A stretch of DNA of 38,709 nt from DATGFK01 sp040007395 (lineage in GTDB: Bacteria; Chloroflexota; Anaerolineae; Aggregatilineales; UBA2796): positions 1 to 38,709 of the forward strand of contig JBDTVG010000080.1 in the NCBI GenBank assembly GCA_040007395.1, in the 5' to 3' direction. Shown piece by piece: positions 7,898 through 16,194 of this stretch. The translations under genes were made by a program, and so were the position numbers. Each line of letters starts with the position of its first letter. Position 1 is the stretch's first letter. Under the pieces are notes generated by a model. It saw nothing but the letters and a program-made list of their open reading frames with translations. It made no database searches and had not been told where the DNA came from.

Positions 7898-8845
7898 ATG
7901 AACCCTCCTGACTTTTTATCGCCTACTGCTCAAGCGTGGTATATGGCGGCCCGACCGCGCAGCCTTACGGCAACTTATGCGCCGCTGCTGGTTGGCGCAG
8001 CGGTTGCCATCGCGGATCATGTGTTCGATTTGCCGCGCTTTCTACTAGCCTTTATTGGCGCACTGCTATTGCAGATCGCGGCAAATCTTGTCAATGAGTA
8101 TGTAGACTATACACGTGGCACAGACGCAAAAAAAACGGATGGCATGGGCATGGTGCTCAGTCGTTCGGAGGTGCTAACCCCACAGCAAGTGCGGCTTGGT
8201 GCAATTGTGACCGTTCTGGGCGGCGCGTTGATCGGGTTGTTGTTAGTGGCAGGTAGTGGGCCACTGCTGCTGTGGATTGGATTAGGCGGCGTATTCGTCG
8301 TAATCTTCTATACGGCGGGGCCGCTGCCACTGGCCTATATCGGTCTAGGAGAGATCGCCGTCTTCATCTTTATGGGGCCGTTGATGACGCTGGGAACATA
8401 CTATGCCATTTCGGGGGGGCATGTCAGCCGCGCCGCGCTCTTAACCGGACTACCTATCGCCTTTACAGTTGCCAATATCCTGCACGCTAACAACATGCGC
8501 GATCTTGAAGCGGATCGGCTTGCGAACAAACATACTCTTGCTGGATATTTTGGTATGCAGGGATCTAAACAGGAGTTTGCCGGGTTGGTCTACGGCGCTT
8601 ACGCCGCGACTTTAATCCTTGTACTGCTCAAGGTTATCCCTTGGACGACGCTGGTTATCGTCTTTACGCTGCCTCAAGCGGTTCGACTAGTGGAAGCGAC
8701 CTTTGCCGCCAACGAACCGCCCCAATTTCACCGCATTCAGGGCAGGATGGCTCAATTACACTTCCGATTAGGGCTAGCACTAGCGCTCGGTTGGTTGATC
8801 TATTGGCTGGCAGTACCTACCTATTGGAATGGCCCCTTGTTCTAA
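7898..8845 (+). CDS. menA: 1,4-dihydroxy-2-naphthoate polyprenyltransferase
   Basis: MenA attaches the polyprenyl side chain to 1,4-dihydroxy-2-naphthoate to make demethylmenaquinone in the cytoplasmic membrane. The 315-residue protein is almost entirely transmembrane, with about eight or nine helices. The two Asp-rich prenyl-diphosphate sites of the UbiA superfamily are visible, NEYVDYTRGTD near residue 67 and NNMRDLEADRLANKHTLA near 199. The N-terminal AWYMAARPRSLTATYAPLLVG is typical of MenA rather than other UbiA enzymes. A menaquinone maker fits with the nuo operon, which would reduce menaquinone. No other men gene is in the window. A weak AAAGG site precedes the ATG. Confidence 0.9.
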   Translation: MNPPDFLSPTAQAWYMAARPRSLTATYAPLLVGAAVAIADHVFDLPRFLLAFIGALLLQIAANLVNEYVDYTRGTDAKKTDGMGMVLSRSEVLTPQQVRLGAIVTVLGGALIGLLLVAGSGPLLLWIGLGGVFVVIFYTAGPLPLAYIGLGEIAVFIFMGPLMTLGTYYAISGGHVSRAALLTGLPIAFTVANILHANNMRDLEADRLANKHTLAGYFGMQGSKQEFAGLVYGAYAATLILVLLKVIPWTTLVIVFTLPQAVRLVEATFAANEPPQFHRIQGRMAQLHFRLGLALALGWLIYWLAVPTYWNGPLF

Positions 8846-9188
8846 AATCAATCAGGATGGAGCATAACGCCACACGAACATAAGACTTCGACGCGCTACT
8901 CGTGCCTATAGCTTTACGTATTGATGGATGCGGGTCTGTTGGAAAAGTCGAAACGTCACGCGACAGCCTCGGAAGCTGAGCATGTTCGGCTGTCGGATGA
9001 TGGCGAACTCATTCCAATAACGTGGGTCGTTCGTAGCAGGAAATATACAACGCAAGGTTTTTTGGTCGGGAATCGTCGTGGGGTGCGGCGACATGATCGC
9101 TCAACTTAGGATTGCTACGTAAGTTTTCGCCAGCGGCGGCGGGAACTGATAAGATCATGCTGTGCAGTGTGCATCCTCAGGAGGCATT
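8846..9188. other. 343-base gap without a recognised gene
   Basis: This stretch separates menA from the GNAT gene. It contains a 62-codon open frame at 8921-9109 that has no Shine-Dalgarno site and no family I know, and the opposite strand is equally open, so I do not call it a gene. I compared it by eye with SRP RNA, 6S RNA, tmRNA and common riboswitches and saw no match. The only clear signal is AGGAGG at 9179-9184, which is the ribosome binding site of the next gene. Confidence 0.5.
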
Positions 9189-10358
9189 ATGTCCGTCAAT
9201 GCTGCTGGCTCATTAACTATCCGTCGCGTCCAAAACGATGCAGATTATAAAGCGTTCTTTGAATTTCCTTGGACAGTCTACAACGACGATCCAAACTGGG
9301 TTCCGCCACTCCTTTCGATCAGGCATACCTTGCTCGACAAGAAAAAGAATCCAAGTTGGGAATATCTTGAAGGGGATTTTTTCGTCGCTTATCGTGGTAC
9401 TCAGCCCGTTGGTACTATTGCTGCTTTTATCAATCACAATTACAACAAATTCTGGAATGTGAAGGTTGGTTGGTTCGGTTTCTTCGAGTGTGTCAACGAT
9501 CAGGAAGTGGCGACTGGGCTGCTCAACGCCGCTGGCGACCATATCCGGTCACTTGGCCCCTATACCACCATGCTTGGCCCGGCTCAGTACACCATGAATG
9601 ATGAGTGCGGGATGCTGATTGAGAACTTTACCCAGCCCGTGCTGCTGATGCCCTACAATAAGCCCTACTATCCTCAGTTAGTTGAAAACAGCGGCCTTAC
9701 CAAAGCGATGGATCTCAATAGCTGGTACTCTAACCCCGATACTATCCAGAGCGAAGGCGGGATGCCTGCCAAATTGGTTCGCGTCGTGGAAAAAACCAGC
9801 GCTCGCAACGGGATCAAGATTCGCAAAGGTGACGCAACCCACTTGCGCGAGGAATTGCTGATTATCCGCACGATTTGGGAGTCCGCGTGGGAGAAAAATT
9901 GGGGATTTCAACCACCAACTGATCGAGAATTAGACCTGCTGTTCAAGGATCTGAAAGATTATTTCGATCCAGCACTAGGACGAATTGCGGAAATTGACGG
10001 AAAAGCGGTAGGCTTCTTACTGGCGCTGCCCGATATGAATCAGGTGTTAAAGCTCGGTTATGCCCATCCCGGTGAACCGGAATTTGTCACTCTGATCAAG
10101 ATCCTGTGGCACTGGAAGATCCGTCCCAAGATTACAGGACAGCGCATCTTGCTGATGGGCGTAATCCCAGAATATCGTGGGAAAGGCGTAGATGCTGCCA
10201 TGAATTTATCTTTCTTTCAGGAAGCGGTTCACGGTAAATATCCCGATACCGATGCTGGGTGGGTTTTGGAAACTAACCAGCCTATGAATCAACTTGCCAT
10301 AAGCTTCCACGCGAAATTGTACAAGCGTTATCGCGTCTACGAGAAAAAACTCGATTGA
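9189..10358 (+). CDS. Large GNAT-superfamily acetyltransferase-like protein
   Basis: The predicted protein is 389 residues from ATG 9189, which follows a perfect AGGAGG by four bases; an upstream in-frame start at 9162 precedes that site and is rejected. The N-terminal half (about 1-190) has the pattern PWTVYNDDPNWVPPL and FVAYRGTQPVGTIAAFINH. The C-terminal half has a second GNAT-like unit with RIAEIDGKAVGFLLALPD and the acetyl-CoA pyrophosphate loop MGVIPEYRGKGVDAAM near residue 320. Proteins of this size and layout are widespread but poorly characterised, so the acyl acceptor is unknown. The MFS gene follows after 22 bases, suggesting one transcript. Confidence 0.83.
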   Translation: MSVNAAGSLTIRRVQNDADYKAFFEFPWTVYNDDPNWVPPLLSIRHTLLDKKKNPSWEYLEGDFFVAYRGTQPVGTIAAFINHNYNKFWNVKVGWFGFFECVNDQEVATGLLNAAGDHIRSLGPYTTMLGPAQYTMNDECGMLIENFTQPVLLMPYNKPYYPQLVENSGLTKAMDLNSWYSNPDTIQSEGGMPAKLVRVVEKTSARNGIKIRKGDATHLREELLIIRTIWESAWEKNWGFQPPTDRELDLLFKDLKDYFDPALGRIAEIDGKAVGFLLALPDMNQVLKLGYAHPGEPEFVTLIKILWHWKIRPKITGQRILLMGVIPEYRGKGVDAAMNLSFFQEAVHGKYPDTDAGWVLETNQPMNQLAISFHAKLYKRYRVYEKKLD

Positions 10359-10380
10359 GCTTTAGGATTAGGAGTACGCT

Positions 10381-11880
10381 TTGACGAATCGCGAGAACCG
10401 TAAGCGTGTTAACCAAGATGAAAAAACGATCCGTCAGCAGGTCATGCCGAATGCTGACATAAATCCCCATGCCGTCAGTGGCTATGATCCATCGGATAAT
10501 GGCGGCATAACCGATTTGGCAGATGTAGAAGAATCCGCCGAAGCGATGACCGTTGCGTCGAGCCTGAACGGGCAAACGATGAGCGAACTGCTGCACAATC
10601 GCAACTTCGTGCCGCTGTGGATTGGGCAGATGGTCAGCTATCTTGGCGATCAATTTATGCTCATTGCGGCGCTAGCAGTGGTCAGCACGTTGGCAGGAAC
10701 CAACAGCGGTATTGTCACCGCCGGACTAGGCATCTCTAATGCATTGCCGTCGATCTTTCTGGGGTTGGTCGGTGGTGTGTTAGTAGACCGTCTAGATCGC
10801 AAGTTGGTTATGATTGTGACCGATGTTATCCGAGGGGTGGCGATCCTGTCACTGTTGTTCGTCAACAATGATCCGCATAACCTATGGATTTTCTTCGTCG
10901 TGCTTGCCATCACAGGAGCCGCCAGTACATTGTTTTATCCAGCGCGTGCTTCAGCACTGCCCGCTATTGTGCCGCGTCGGACTCTGGCGGGAGCCAATGC
11001 ACTACTTGAAGCGGGCTTTGTGATCGCATTGGTATTCGGAGCACTGCTGGCTGGGATTCTCGTCCAAACTTTTGGACCGAACCTTGCTTTTGGATTCAAT
11101 GCGGTCGCTTATTTCTTTTCTGCTGTCATGATCGCATTACTCAGGATACCCAAACGGGCCGTTACACAAAGTTCTCACAATTCTGCGCGACAAGTCTGGG
11201 TTGAACTGCGCGACGGGCTAAGTTACATTTGGCGAACACGCTCAATGCGTTATATCATGGGGATGAGTGTGATGGTATCCGGTTCGATTGGCGCTGTCTT
11301 GCTGCTCTCGCTGGACTACCTGACCAAAGAACTCAGAGTCGGGCCGAGCCAGTATGGCGTGGTTATTGCTATACTAGGCGTTGGTATCGTGATCGGCGGT
11401 GTGCTGATCCAGCGATTATCGAAGTATCTCCCGACAAATCGGCTGGTGGCAACGGCAATCGGACTGAATGGGTTAGCAATGCTCGGTTTCGTGCTGCATC
11501 CTCAGTTTCTCGTGGTATGCTTCTTTACAGCATTGATCGGGTTTAGTATGGTCGTGGCACGAGCGGTACTAGGCACGCTGACTCAGGCTATTCCGCCGGA
11601 AGAATATCGAGGGCGTGTGCAAGCCGCCTTCAACCTAATGTCTTCCGTACCCTTAGCCATTGCCGTTGGGTTGGTTGGGGTGCTGCTGCAAATCGTGACC
11701 AAGCAAGTCAGCTTCAAACCGTCAGGATTGCCAGATCTCCCGACTACCATAACGTTCTATAATATAGCTGGTAGTCAATGGATCGTTTTTACCGCGTTTG
11801 GGATAGCCTTATTGCTTACAGCATGGCTCGCGGTTAATATGTTAAAGGGTATTGACGAAGCAATTTTCAGCGAAGATTAG
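10381..11880 (+). CDS. MFS transporter, EntS/MFS_3-like exporter
   Basis: The 499-residue protein starts at a TTG with TTAGGAG at 10368-10374 and a six-base spacer, which decides the start. Residues 1-70 are hydrophilic and acidic, an unusually long cytosolic leader for this family. About twelve transmembrane helices follow. The family signature between helices 2 and 3 is visible as GGVLVDRLDRKLVMIVTD near residue 133, and the helix 4-5 region FFVVLAITGAASTLFYPARASALPAIV is typical of MFS_3 proteins related to the enterobactin exporter EntS and macrolide exporters. A proton-coupled drug or metabolite efflux role is likely; the substrate is unknown. The preceding GNAT gene is probably co-transcribed. 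Confidence 0.9.
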   Translation: MTNRENRKRVNQDEKTIRQQVMPNADINPHAVSGYDPSDNGGITDLADVEESAEAMTVASSLNGQTMSELLHNRNFVPLWIGQMVSYLGDQFMLIAALAVVSTLAGTNSGIVTAGLGISNALPSIFLGLVGGVLVDRLDRKLVMIVTDVIRGVAILSLLFVNNDPHNLWIFFVVLAITGAASTLFYPARASALPAIVPRRTLAGANALLEAGFVIALVFGALLAGILVQTFGPNLAFGFNAVAYFFSAVMIALLRIPKRAVTQSSHNSARQVWVELRDGLSYIWRTRSMRYIMGMSVMVSGSIGAVLLLSLDYLTKELRVGPSQYGVVIAILGVGIVIGGVLIQRLSKYLPTNRLVATAIGLNGLAMLGFVLHPQFLVVCFFTALIGFSMVVARAVLGTLTQAIPPEEYRGRVQAAFNLMSSVPLAIAVGLVGVLLQIVTKQVSFKPSGLPDLPTTITFYNIAGSQWIVFTAFGIALLLTAWLAVNMLKGIDEAIFSED

Positions 11881-11949
11881 GTCAACTAGAACTCTATCTA
11901 TTATAAGCAGCGCACGGCACTAGCAGCATCGGCGCAGGAAAGGCAAGGG

Positions 11950-12378
11950 ATGGCAACCAAACTCCTGATTGTTGACGATGAACCTTACACCGTAGACATG
12001 CTAGAAACGTTTCTCCAGATTAATGGCTTCGAGACGGTAGGAGCTTTTAACGGGGAAGATGGCCTCGTGATGATCCAAGTTGAGCAGCCAGAAATCGTCA
12101 TTCTGGATCTGATGCTGCCGGACATCGAAGGTTATGTGGTTTGTGAACGCATCCGCAGCCACCCACAGAGCGCTTCTTTGCCTGTCCTAATCCTTTCAGC
12201 CAGAAACGAGTCGGCCTCTAAAGAACGGGCGATGGCTGCCGGAGCCGATGCCTATATGGTCAAGCCTGTACAGTTCCAATTGCTGCTGACCGAACTGCGG
12301 CGGTTGTTGGAACTGAAGCGGGAACAAGCGGCACGTCCGACAACTTCCAACGACGAGACCGTCCCGAAGCTCCCGTAA
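11950..12378 (+). CDS. Single-domain response regulator (CheY-like receiver)
   Basis: The 142-residue protein is a receiver domain with a short polar tail and no output domain. The acidic pocket Asp9-Asp10, the phospho-acceptor Asp53 in VILDLMLPD, the switch Ser83 in LILSARN and Lys105-Pro106 are all present, so it should be phosphorylated by a histidine kinase. Residues 121-142 are polar and probably unstructured. No kinase gene lies nearby, so the partner is elsewhere. The start ATG is preceded by a weak purine stretch AGGAAAGGCAAGG. It could act by protein-protein contact, as in CheY or phosphorelay intermediates. Confidence 0.93.
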   Translation: MATKLLIVDDEPYTVDMLETFLQINGFETVGAFNGEDGLVMIQVEQPEIVILDLMLPDIEGYVVCERIRSHPQSASLPVLILSARNESASKERAMAAGADAYMVKPVQFQLLLTELRRLLELKREQAARPTTSNDETVPKLP

Positions 12379-12441
12379 GCGAACGAGGCTCATCTCTGGG
12401 CAAAGCAACGCATCAAAGAAAAAATGATGTGAGGAGTTGCT

Positions 12442-12625
12442 ATGCGTCAAGTAATCCTTATTCCAGACGAAACAGGCGGCTTCACGGTTGAAGTACCTAG
12501 CCTGCCGGTGTATTACCGAGGGCGACACAGTAGAGAATACACTTGCTAACGCTAAGGATGCGATTGCATACGGGGAAGCAGTCTCGGATGATGTGCCAGC
12601 CGCTATTCAAATCGCGCAAGTTTAA
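12442..12625 (+). pseudogene. hicB: HicB-family antitoxin, frameshifted
   Basis: The reading frame opens with GAGGAG at 12431-12436 and an ATG, and encodes a typical HicB start, MRQVILIPDETGGFTVEVP then SLP. It then shifts frame at about 12504-12510 and continues as CITEGDTVENTLANAKDAIA to a TAA at 12623. Intact HicB proteins read SLPGC(I/V)T across this point, so about two bases (or 2 modulo 3) appear lost. Without the shift the first frame stops at TAA 12547. HicB proteins neutralise the HicA mRNA-interfering toxin and act as short RNase-H-like antitoxins. The remainder is still readable, so the decay looks recent. A sequencing or assembly error is the main alternative. Confidence 0.82.
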
Positions 12626-12628
12626 GAA

Positions 12629-12712
12629 GTACCCAAATTGCTAAAATTATTGGCGCGAGAATATGTGATGGTGCTACAGTTTGCCGGACATTTCGTCCAA
12701 GCGCCCCTGTAA
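12629..12712 (+). pseudogene. hicA: HicA toxin remnant (N-terminal stump)
   Basis: Straight after the hicB stop, in the same frame, the sequence reads VPKLLKLLAREYVMVLQFAG before ending at TAA 12710. HicA proteins begin in a similar way, with a Pro-Lys-Leu start, a Gly/Ala-Arg-Glu helix and a Leu-x-x-Ala-Gly turn. The catalytic His and the Gly-Ser-His region are absent. The last part overlaps the 3' end of the convergent sigma factor gene, so part of the match may be chance. The expected order hicB then hicA supports the reading. This is a tentative call that rests on about 20 residues. Confidence 0.42.
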
Positions 12713-13933
12713 GTAAGTGCGCTCCTGTCGATTCTGGCACAGCCTCAGCGCTTGCAGATAGGCATCGGCGGCGGCTTCACGTTGATTAGTGCGGCGCAGC
12801 AAGTCGGCACGAGCCGCATGGAATGGATAATAGTTTTCCATCTCGCCCTCAAGCCGTAACAACAGCCGCAGTCCAACGTTTGGCCCCTCTGCCATCGCGA
12901 CGGCGACAGCACGATTCACCTCAATCACAGGCGAGGGGAGCATTCTCGCCAATACGCGGTACAACTCCGCGATCTGCGCCCAATCGGTAATTTCGGGGTT
13001 AGCGGCTTGAGCGTGCAGCGCACTGATCGCGGCTTGTACCTGATACGGGCCGGGATTGCGTTGCGCCATCGCCTTATCAAGAATAGCGATCCCTTCATTA
13101 ATTTGGTCAGTATCCCATAGATTGCGATCCTGATCTTCAAGCAAAACCAATTCGCCTTCGGTATTCACCCGTGCGTCGCGGCGCGAGTTGTGCAGCAACA
13201 TTAGTGCCAGCAAGCCCCATGCTTCGGCACTAAGTGCATTGTCTGTCAGCAGATCTGTTAGCACACGATCCAAGCGGATCGCTTCATTGCATAACTCATG
13301 GCGGATCAGCGTTTCGCCGCTAGTGGCACAGTAGCCTTCATTGAATATCAAGTAAATGACTGCTAGCAGCGCATCCAGCCGTTCAGGGAGCAGGTGCACA
13401 GGCGGAACGGAATACGGAATTCCGGCATTGCGAATTTTGTTTTGCGCCCTTACTAAGCGCTGTGCCATTGTCGTTGCCGGAACGACGAACGCTCGTGCGA
13501 TCTCGGCGGTGGATAACCCGCCGAGCGTTCGCAAGGTGAGGGCGACCTGAGCCTCCAATGCCAACGAGGGATGACAACAAGTAAACATCAACTTCAGGCG
13601 ATCATCAGGGATGGTTGCCATGTTGTCGCCGTCCTGATTTTCGTAGTCATTCGAGTCTTTGGCTTCCATCAGGATACCTAGATCCTCCTGTTTGCGCGCA
13701 AGGATCGTATCACGCCGCAGCCGATCTATTACCCGGCGCTTGGCAATCGTGGTGAGCCAAGCACCGGGATTGCGCGGCACGCCTTCCGCTTCCCAGCGTT
13801 CCAGAGCAATCACTAGCGCGTCTTGCAGCGCGTCCTCAGCCAGCGTGAAATCGCCAAAATGGCTGATGAGCGCTGCCAGAACACGCCCATGTTCTTCGCG
13901 GAAGGTCGTTTCAATCTGTGCCGCTGCGGTCAT
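12674..13933 (-). CDS. ECF sigma factor, ECF42-like with C-terminal TPR-type extension
   Basis: The 419-residue protein directs RNA polymerase to alternative promoters. Sigma region 2 is visible at about residues 10-75 (FTLAEDALQDALVIALERW, then NPGAWLTTIAKRRVIDRLRR). Region 4 lies at about 105-170 with the helix-turn-helix GLSTAEIARAFVVPATTMAQRL. The rest is a long helical extension with NEGYCATSGETLIRHELC and TPR-like repeats. ECF factors are normally about 200 residues, and this double length with a DGPF partner gene is the hallmark of group ECF42. The start is ATG 13933: AGAAGG lies six bases upstream, whereas the GTG one codon earlier is too close. It follows the DGPF gene by 13 bases. 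No anti-sigma factor gene is present; in this group the extension is thought to control activity. Confidence 0.88.
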   Translation of the reverse strand: MTAAAQIETTFREEHGRVLAALISHFGDFTLAEDALQDALVIALERWEAEGVPRNPGAWLTTIAKRRVIDRLRRDTILARKQEDLGILMEAKDSNDYENQDGDNMATIPDDRLKLMFTCCHPSLALEAQVALTLRTLGGLSTAEIARAFVVPATTMAQRLVRAQNKIRNAGIPYSVPPVHLLPERLDALLAVIYLIFNEGYCATSGETLIRHELCNEAIRLDRVLTDLLTDNALSAEAWGLLALMLLHNSRRDARVNTEGELVLLEDQDRNLWDTDQINEGIAILDKAMAQRNPGPYQVQAAISALHAQAANPEITDWAQIAELYRVLARMLPSPVIEVNRAVAVAMAEGPNVGLRLLLRLEGEMENYYPFHAARADLLRRTNQREAAADAYLQALRLCQNRQERTYLQGRLDEMSGKL

Positions 13934-13946
13934 CACTTACCTTCTG

Positions 13947-14297
13947 CTAATTTTTCGGTGACCAGAGGGGACGAACCTCAACTGAGCCGTACTGGGCAGT
14001 GGGCAGCTTGGCGGCCCAAGCCAGCGCTTCATCGAGGTCTTTGCATTCGAGTAGATAGCATCCGCCCAACTGCTCATGCGTTTCAGCAAATGGGCCATCG
14101 GCGGTCAAGATCTTGCCATCTCGAACGCGCACTGTGGTCGCGTTGCTGGCTGAGGAAAGACCACTCGCCGACTCTAATACCCCGGCTGCTTGAGCTTCCG
14201 TCGAAAAGGCATACCAAGCGGGTGCAGAGGCTTGGATTTGTTCAGGTGTGTGTGGCACGTCCGACTCTTGCGCGTACATCAACAACATGTATTTCAC
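13947..14297 (-). CDS. YCII-related DGPF-domain protein
   Basis: The 116-residue protein belongs to the YCII-like dimeric alpha-beta barrel family. It opens with MKYMLLMYAQE, has the DGPF signature at residues 67-70 followed by AETHEQLGGCYLLE, and ends in VEVRPLW, all typical. The start is a GTG with AGGAG eight bases upstream. These proteins are constant companions of ECF42 sigma factors; their biochemical role is not established. Gene order here is DGPF first and sigma factor second, on one transcript from the promoter-like sequence at 14353-14378. Confidence 0.92.
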   Translation of the reverse strand: MKYMLLMYAQESDVPHTPEQIQASAPAWYAFSTEAQAAGVLESASGLSSASNATTVRVRDGKILTADGPFAETHEQLGGCYLLECKDLDEALAWAAKLPTAQYGSVEVRPLWSPKN

Positions 14298-14352
14298 GGC
14301 ATCGACTCCTGTTTTGCAACACAGGCGATAGATTTCGCCTTTATAACCATAC

Positions 14353-14378
14353 GTCGAATAAATTTCCCAGAATCGACA
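14353..14378 (-). promoter_or_regulatory. Candidate ECF42-type promoter of the DGPF-sigma operon
   Basis: On the minus strand TGTCGA (14378-14373) is followed after 16 bases by CGAC (14356-14353). The literature motif I recall for ECF42 promoters is TGTCGA at -35 and CGA/TC at -10, and ECF spacers are usually 16-17 bases. The site lies about 55 bases upstream of the DGPF start codon, as expected for an autoregulated operon. A small AGGCGA/TCGCCT inverted repeat lies between it and the gene, at 14323-14340. Confidence 0.62.
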
Positions 14379-14559
14379 TATTCATGATCGCACTCATCAT
14401 TCTCTCATCTTTGGGGGTGCTGGCAGCGATACGCGATCTGATGTACCCTTTGTCCGTAATCTGTTGTAATCATGGCCTTTTGTTGCCATTCAACGCTTGC
14501 CCAAGCACTTCTATCATTTTATCAACATTGTCAGATTCTAACGTCTACGGAGTACTGGG

Positions 14560-16194
14560 TTGATCATCAAACGTCTTGGTATTGTGCTGCTTGCGGCTCT
14601 AATTGGGATGTTAGCGGGCTGTCGGGTTGATGCACAAAATGCCGCCGATTTGCGCGTTCGGGTCGTCGTAGATGGTAAGGAACTAGTCTTTCAGGCATCC
14701 GGGCGTGTCACCGTCGGTCAATTCTTGCAGCAAACCGACATCCGACTCGGTGAACTGGATCGCGTTAACCCACCGGAATTTAGCCCCATCACCGATAATA
14801 TGCTGATCACGATTGTGCGGGTACGCGATGATGTGGTGTGTAACGATGAAGTAGTACCCTACGAAACGCAATACCTCGCTAGCCCCGATCTGCCCTCTGG
14901 GACAACCAAGATTCTGCAAGCTGGCTCAAACGGCACTCAGCGAGTCTGTGCCGATGTTATCTTTGAAGATGGTGTGGAAAAGAGCCGCACTCCGGGCAAC
15001 CCGACAATCACATCTCAACCGTCGGCGGAGATTATCGCACGCGGCGTAGACAAGACCAAAATCGAGCCGATCACGATTAACGGACTGCTGGCCTACATTA
15101 TCGAGGGGCAAGCCCGTGTGATTGATGGCAACAGCCTCAATGATCGGGCGCTGCCAACAGGTGGTAATCTGGATGGTCATGTATTCGCGTTGTCTCCCGG
15201 CGGACGGCAATTGTTGTTTACACGCAAATCGGACGGTACGCCAACCCCCGAAAATTACAATGAACTGTGGGTGCTGCTCGATACCAGTGACCCTGCGGCT
15301 ACGCCTGTGCGTCTGACAGCGCTCGACAATGTGCTGACTGCCGACTGGGTTCCGGGGCAGCCCTACACGTTCAGCTATTCGACGCTGCAACCCCGTGAAC
15401 AAGCTCCCGGCTACCAAGCGCTCAACGATCTGAATATTGCGCGGATTGATAGTCGCACCGGGAAGGTTGTCAAAGCAACTCCGGTGGTCAAGAGCAGACC
15501 GACAGGCGTATACAGTCTGTGGGGAACCGTCTTCCGCTGGTCGCCCGATGGCAAGAGTCTGGCATGGGGGCAAGCCGATGGCGCGGGGCTGGTTGATCTC
15601 AAAGCAGGCGTTTACAAGAAACTGTTCGACTTCCGCGTTTATTCGACTACCCTATCACGCAATTGGGTGTGGCTACCTGATCTCACATGGTCAGCCACCA
15701 GCGATTTGCTGGCAGCAACGATTCATGGCAAACCGTTAGGCAGTGAGCCGGAAGAAACCAGCCCGGTCTTCAATGTTGCTCTGACACAGGCCAAAGATCA
15801 AGCGGCGGGGCTGTTCTCGGTTGATCTGGTGCCACAAGCGGGCATGTGGGCCGCGCCTGAATTTTCGCCATTACTGGATAGCACTTCAGATTATCAACAG
15901 GGCTATATTGCTTACCTGAAAGCCCGCAACCCGATTGATAGTGTGAGCAGTGAATACGATCTAGTCGTGGCGGATCGCGATGGCAGTAACGCTCGCATCG
16001 TATTTCCCGGAAAAGACAAACCCGGCATCAAGCCGTTGGATAACTTGTTCGGCAATGAGATTTCATGGAGTCCTGATGGACGGCAAGTCGCACTAATCTA
16101 TCAGGGCGATATGTGGCTAATCGAAGTCGAGTCGGGTCGCGCAAATCAAGTCACTGTCGTCGGCAAGGCACACCACGTTCGTTGGGTTCGATGA
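14560..16194 (+). CDS. Lipoprotein with DUF348-like, G5 and WD40-like beta-propeller domains
   Basis: The 544-residue protein starts at TTG 14560 with GGAG at 14549-14552, seven bases upstream. The signal peptide MIIKRLGIVLLAALIGMLAGC ends in a clear lipobox with Cys21, so it is anchored outside the membrane. Residues about 30-72 read as a DUF348-type ubiquitin-like unit (VVVDGKELVFQASGRVTVGQ). Residues about 86-162 read as a G5 domain (VPYETQYLASPDLPSGTT to AEIIARGVD). The remainder carries PD40/TolB-like propeller blades such as FRWSPDGKSLAWG and ISWSPDGRQVALIYQGDMW. G5 domains are linked to binding cell-wall sugars. The stop overlaps the next start as ATGA, so it is coupled to the glycosidase-ligase fusion. 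Confidence 0.87.
   Translation: MIIKRLGIVLLAALIGMLAGCRVDAQNAADLRVRVVVDGKELVFQASGRVTVGQFLQQTDIRLGELDRVNPPEFSPITDNMLITIVRVRDDVVCNDEVVPYETQYLASPDLPSGTTKILQAGSNGTQRVCADVIFEDGVEKSRTPGNPTITSQPSAEIIARGVDKTKIEPITINGLLAYIIEGQARVIDGNSLNDRALPTGGNLDGHVFALSPGGRQLLFTRKSDGTPTPENYNELWVLLDTSDPAATPVRLTALDNVLTADWVPGQPYTFSYSTLQPREQAPGYQALNDLNIARIDSRTGKVVKATPVVKSRPTGVYSLWGTVFRWSPDGKSLAWGQADGAGLVDLKAGVYKKLFDFRVYSTTLSRNWVWLPDLTWSATSDLLAATIHGKPLGSEPEETSPVFNVALTQAKDQAAGLFSVDLVPQAGMWAAPEFSPLLDSTSDYQQGYIAYLKARNPIDSVSSEYDLVVADRDGSNARIVFPGKDKPGIKPLDNLFGNEISWSPDGRQVALIYQGDMWLIEVESGRANQVTVVGKAHHVRWVR

Noticed and set aside
8846..9188. Small ORF of 62 codons or a structural RNA between menA and the GNAT gene
   Set aside because: No ribosome site, no known family, and no match by eye to SRP, 6S or tmRNA. 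The opposite strand is open too.
13823..14563. Long open frame of 246 codons on the plus strand
   Set aside because: It is antisense to the sigma factor and DGPF genes, which have clear domains, and its translation is His/Arg/Cys-rich.
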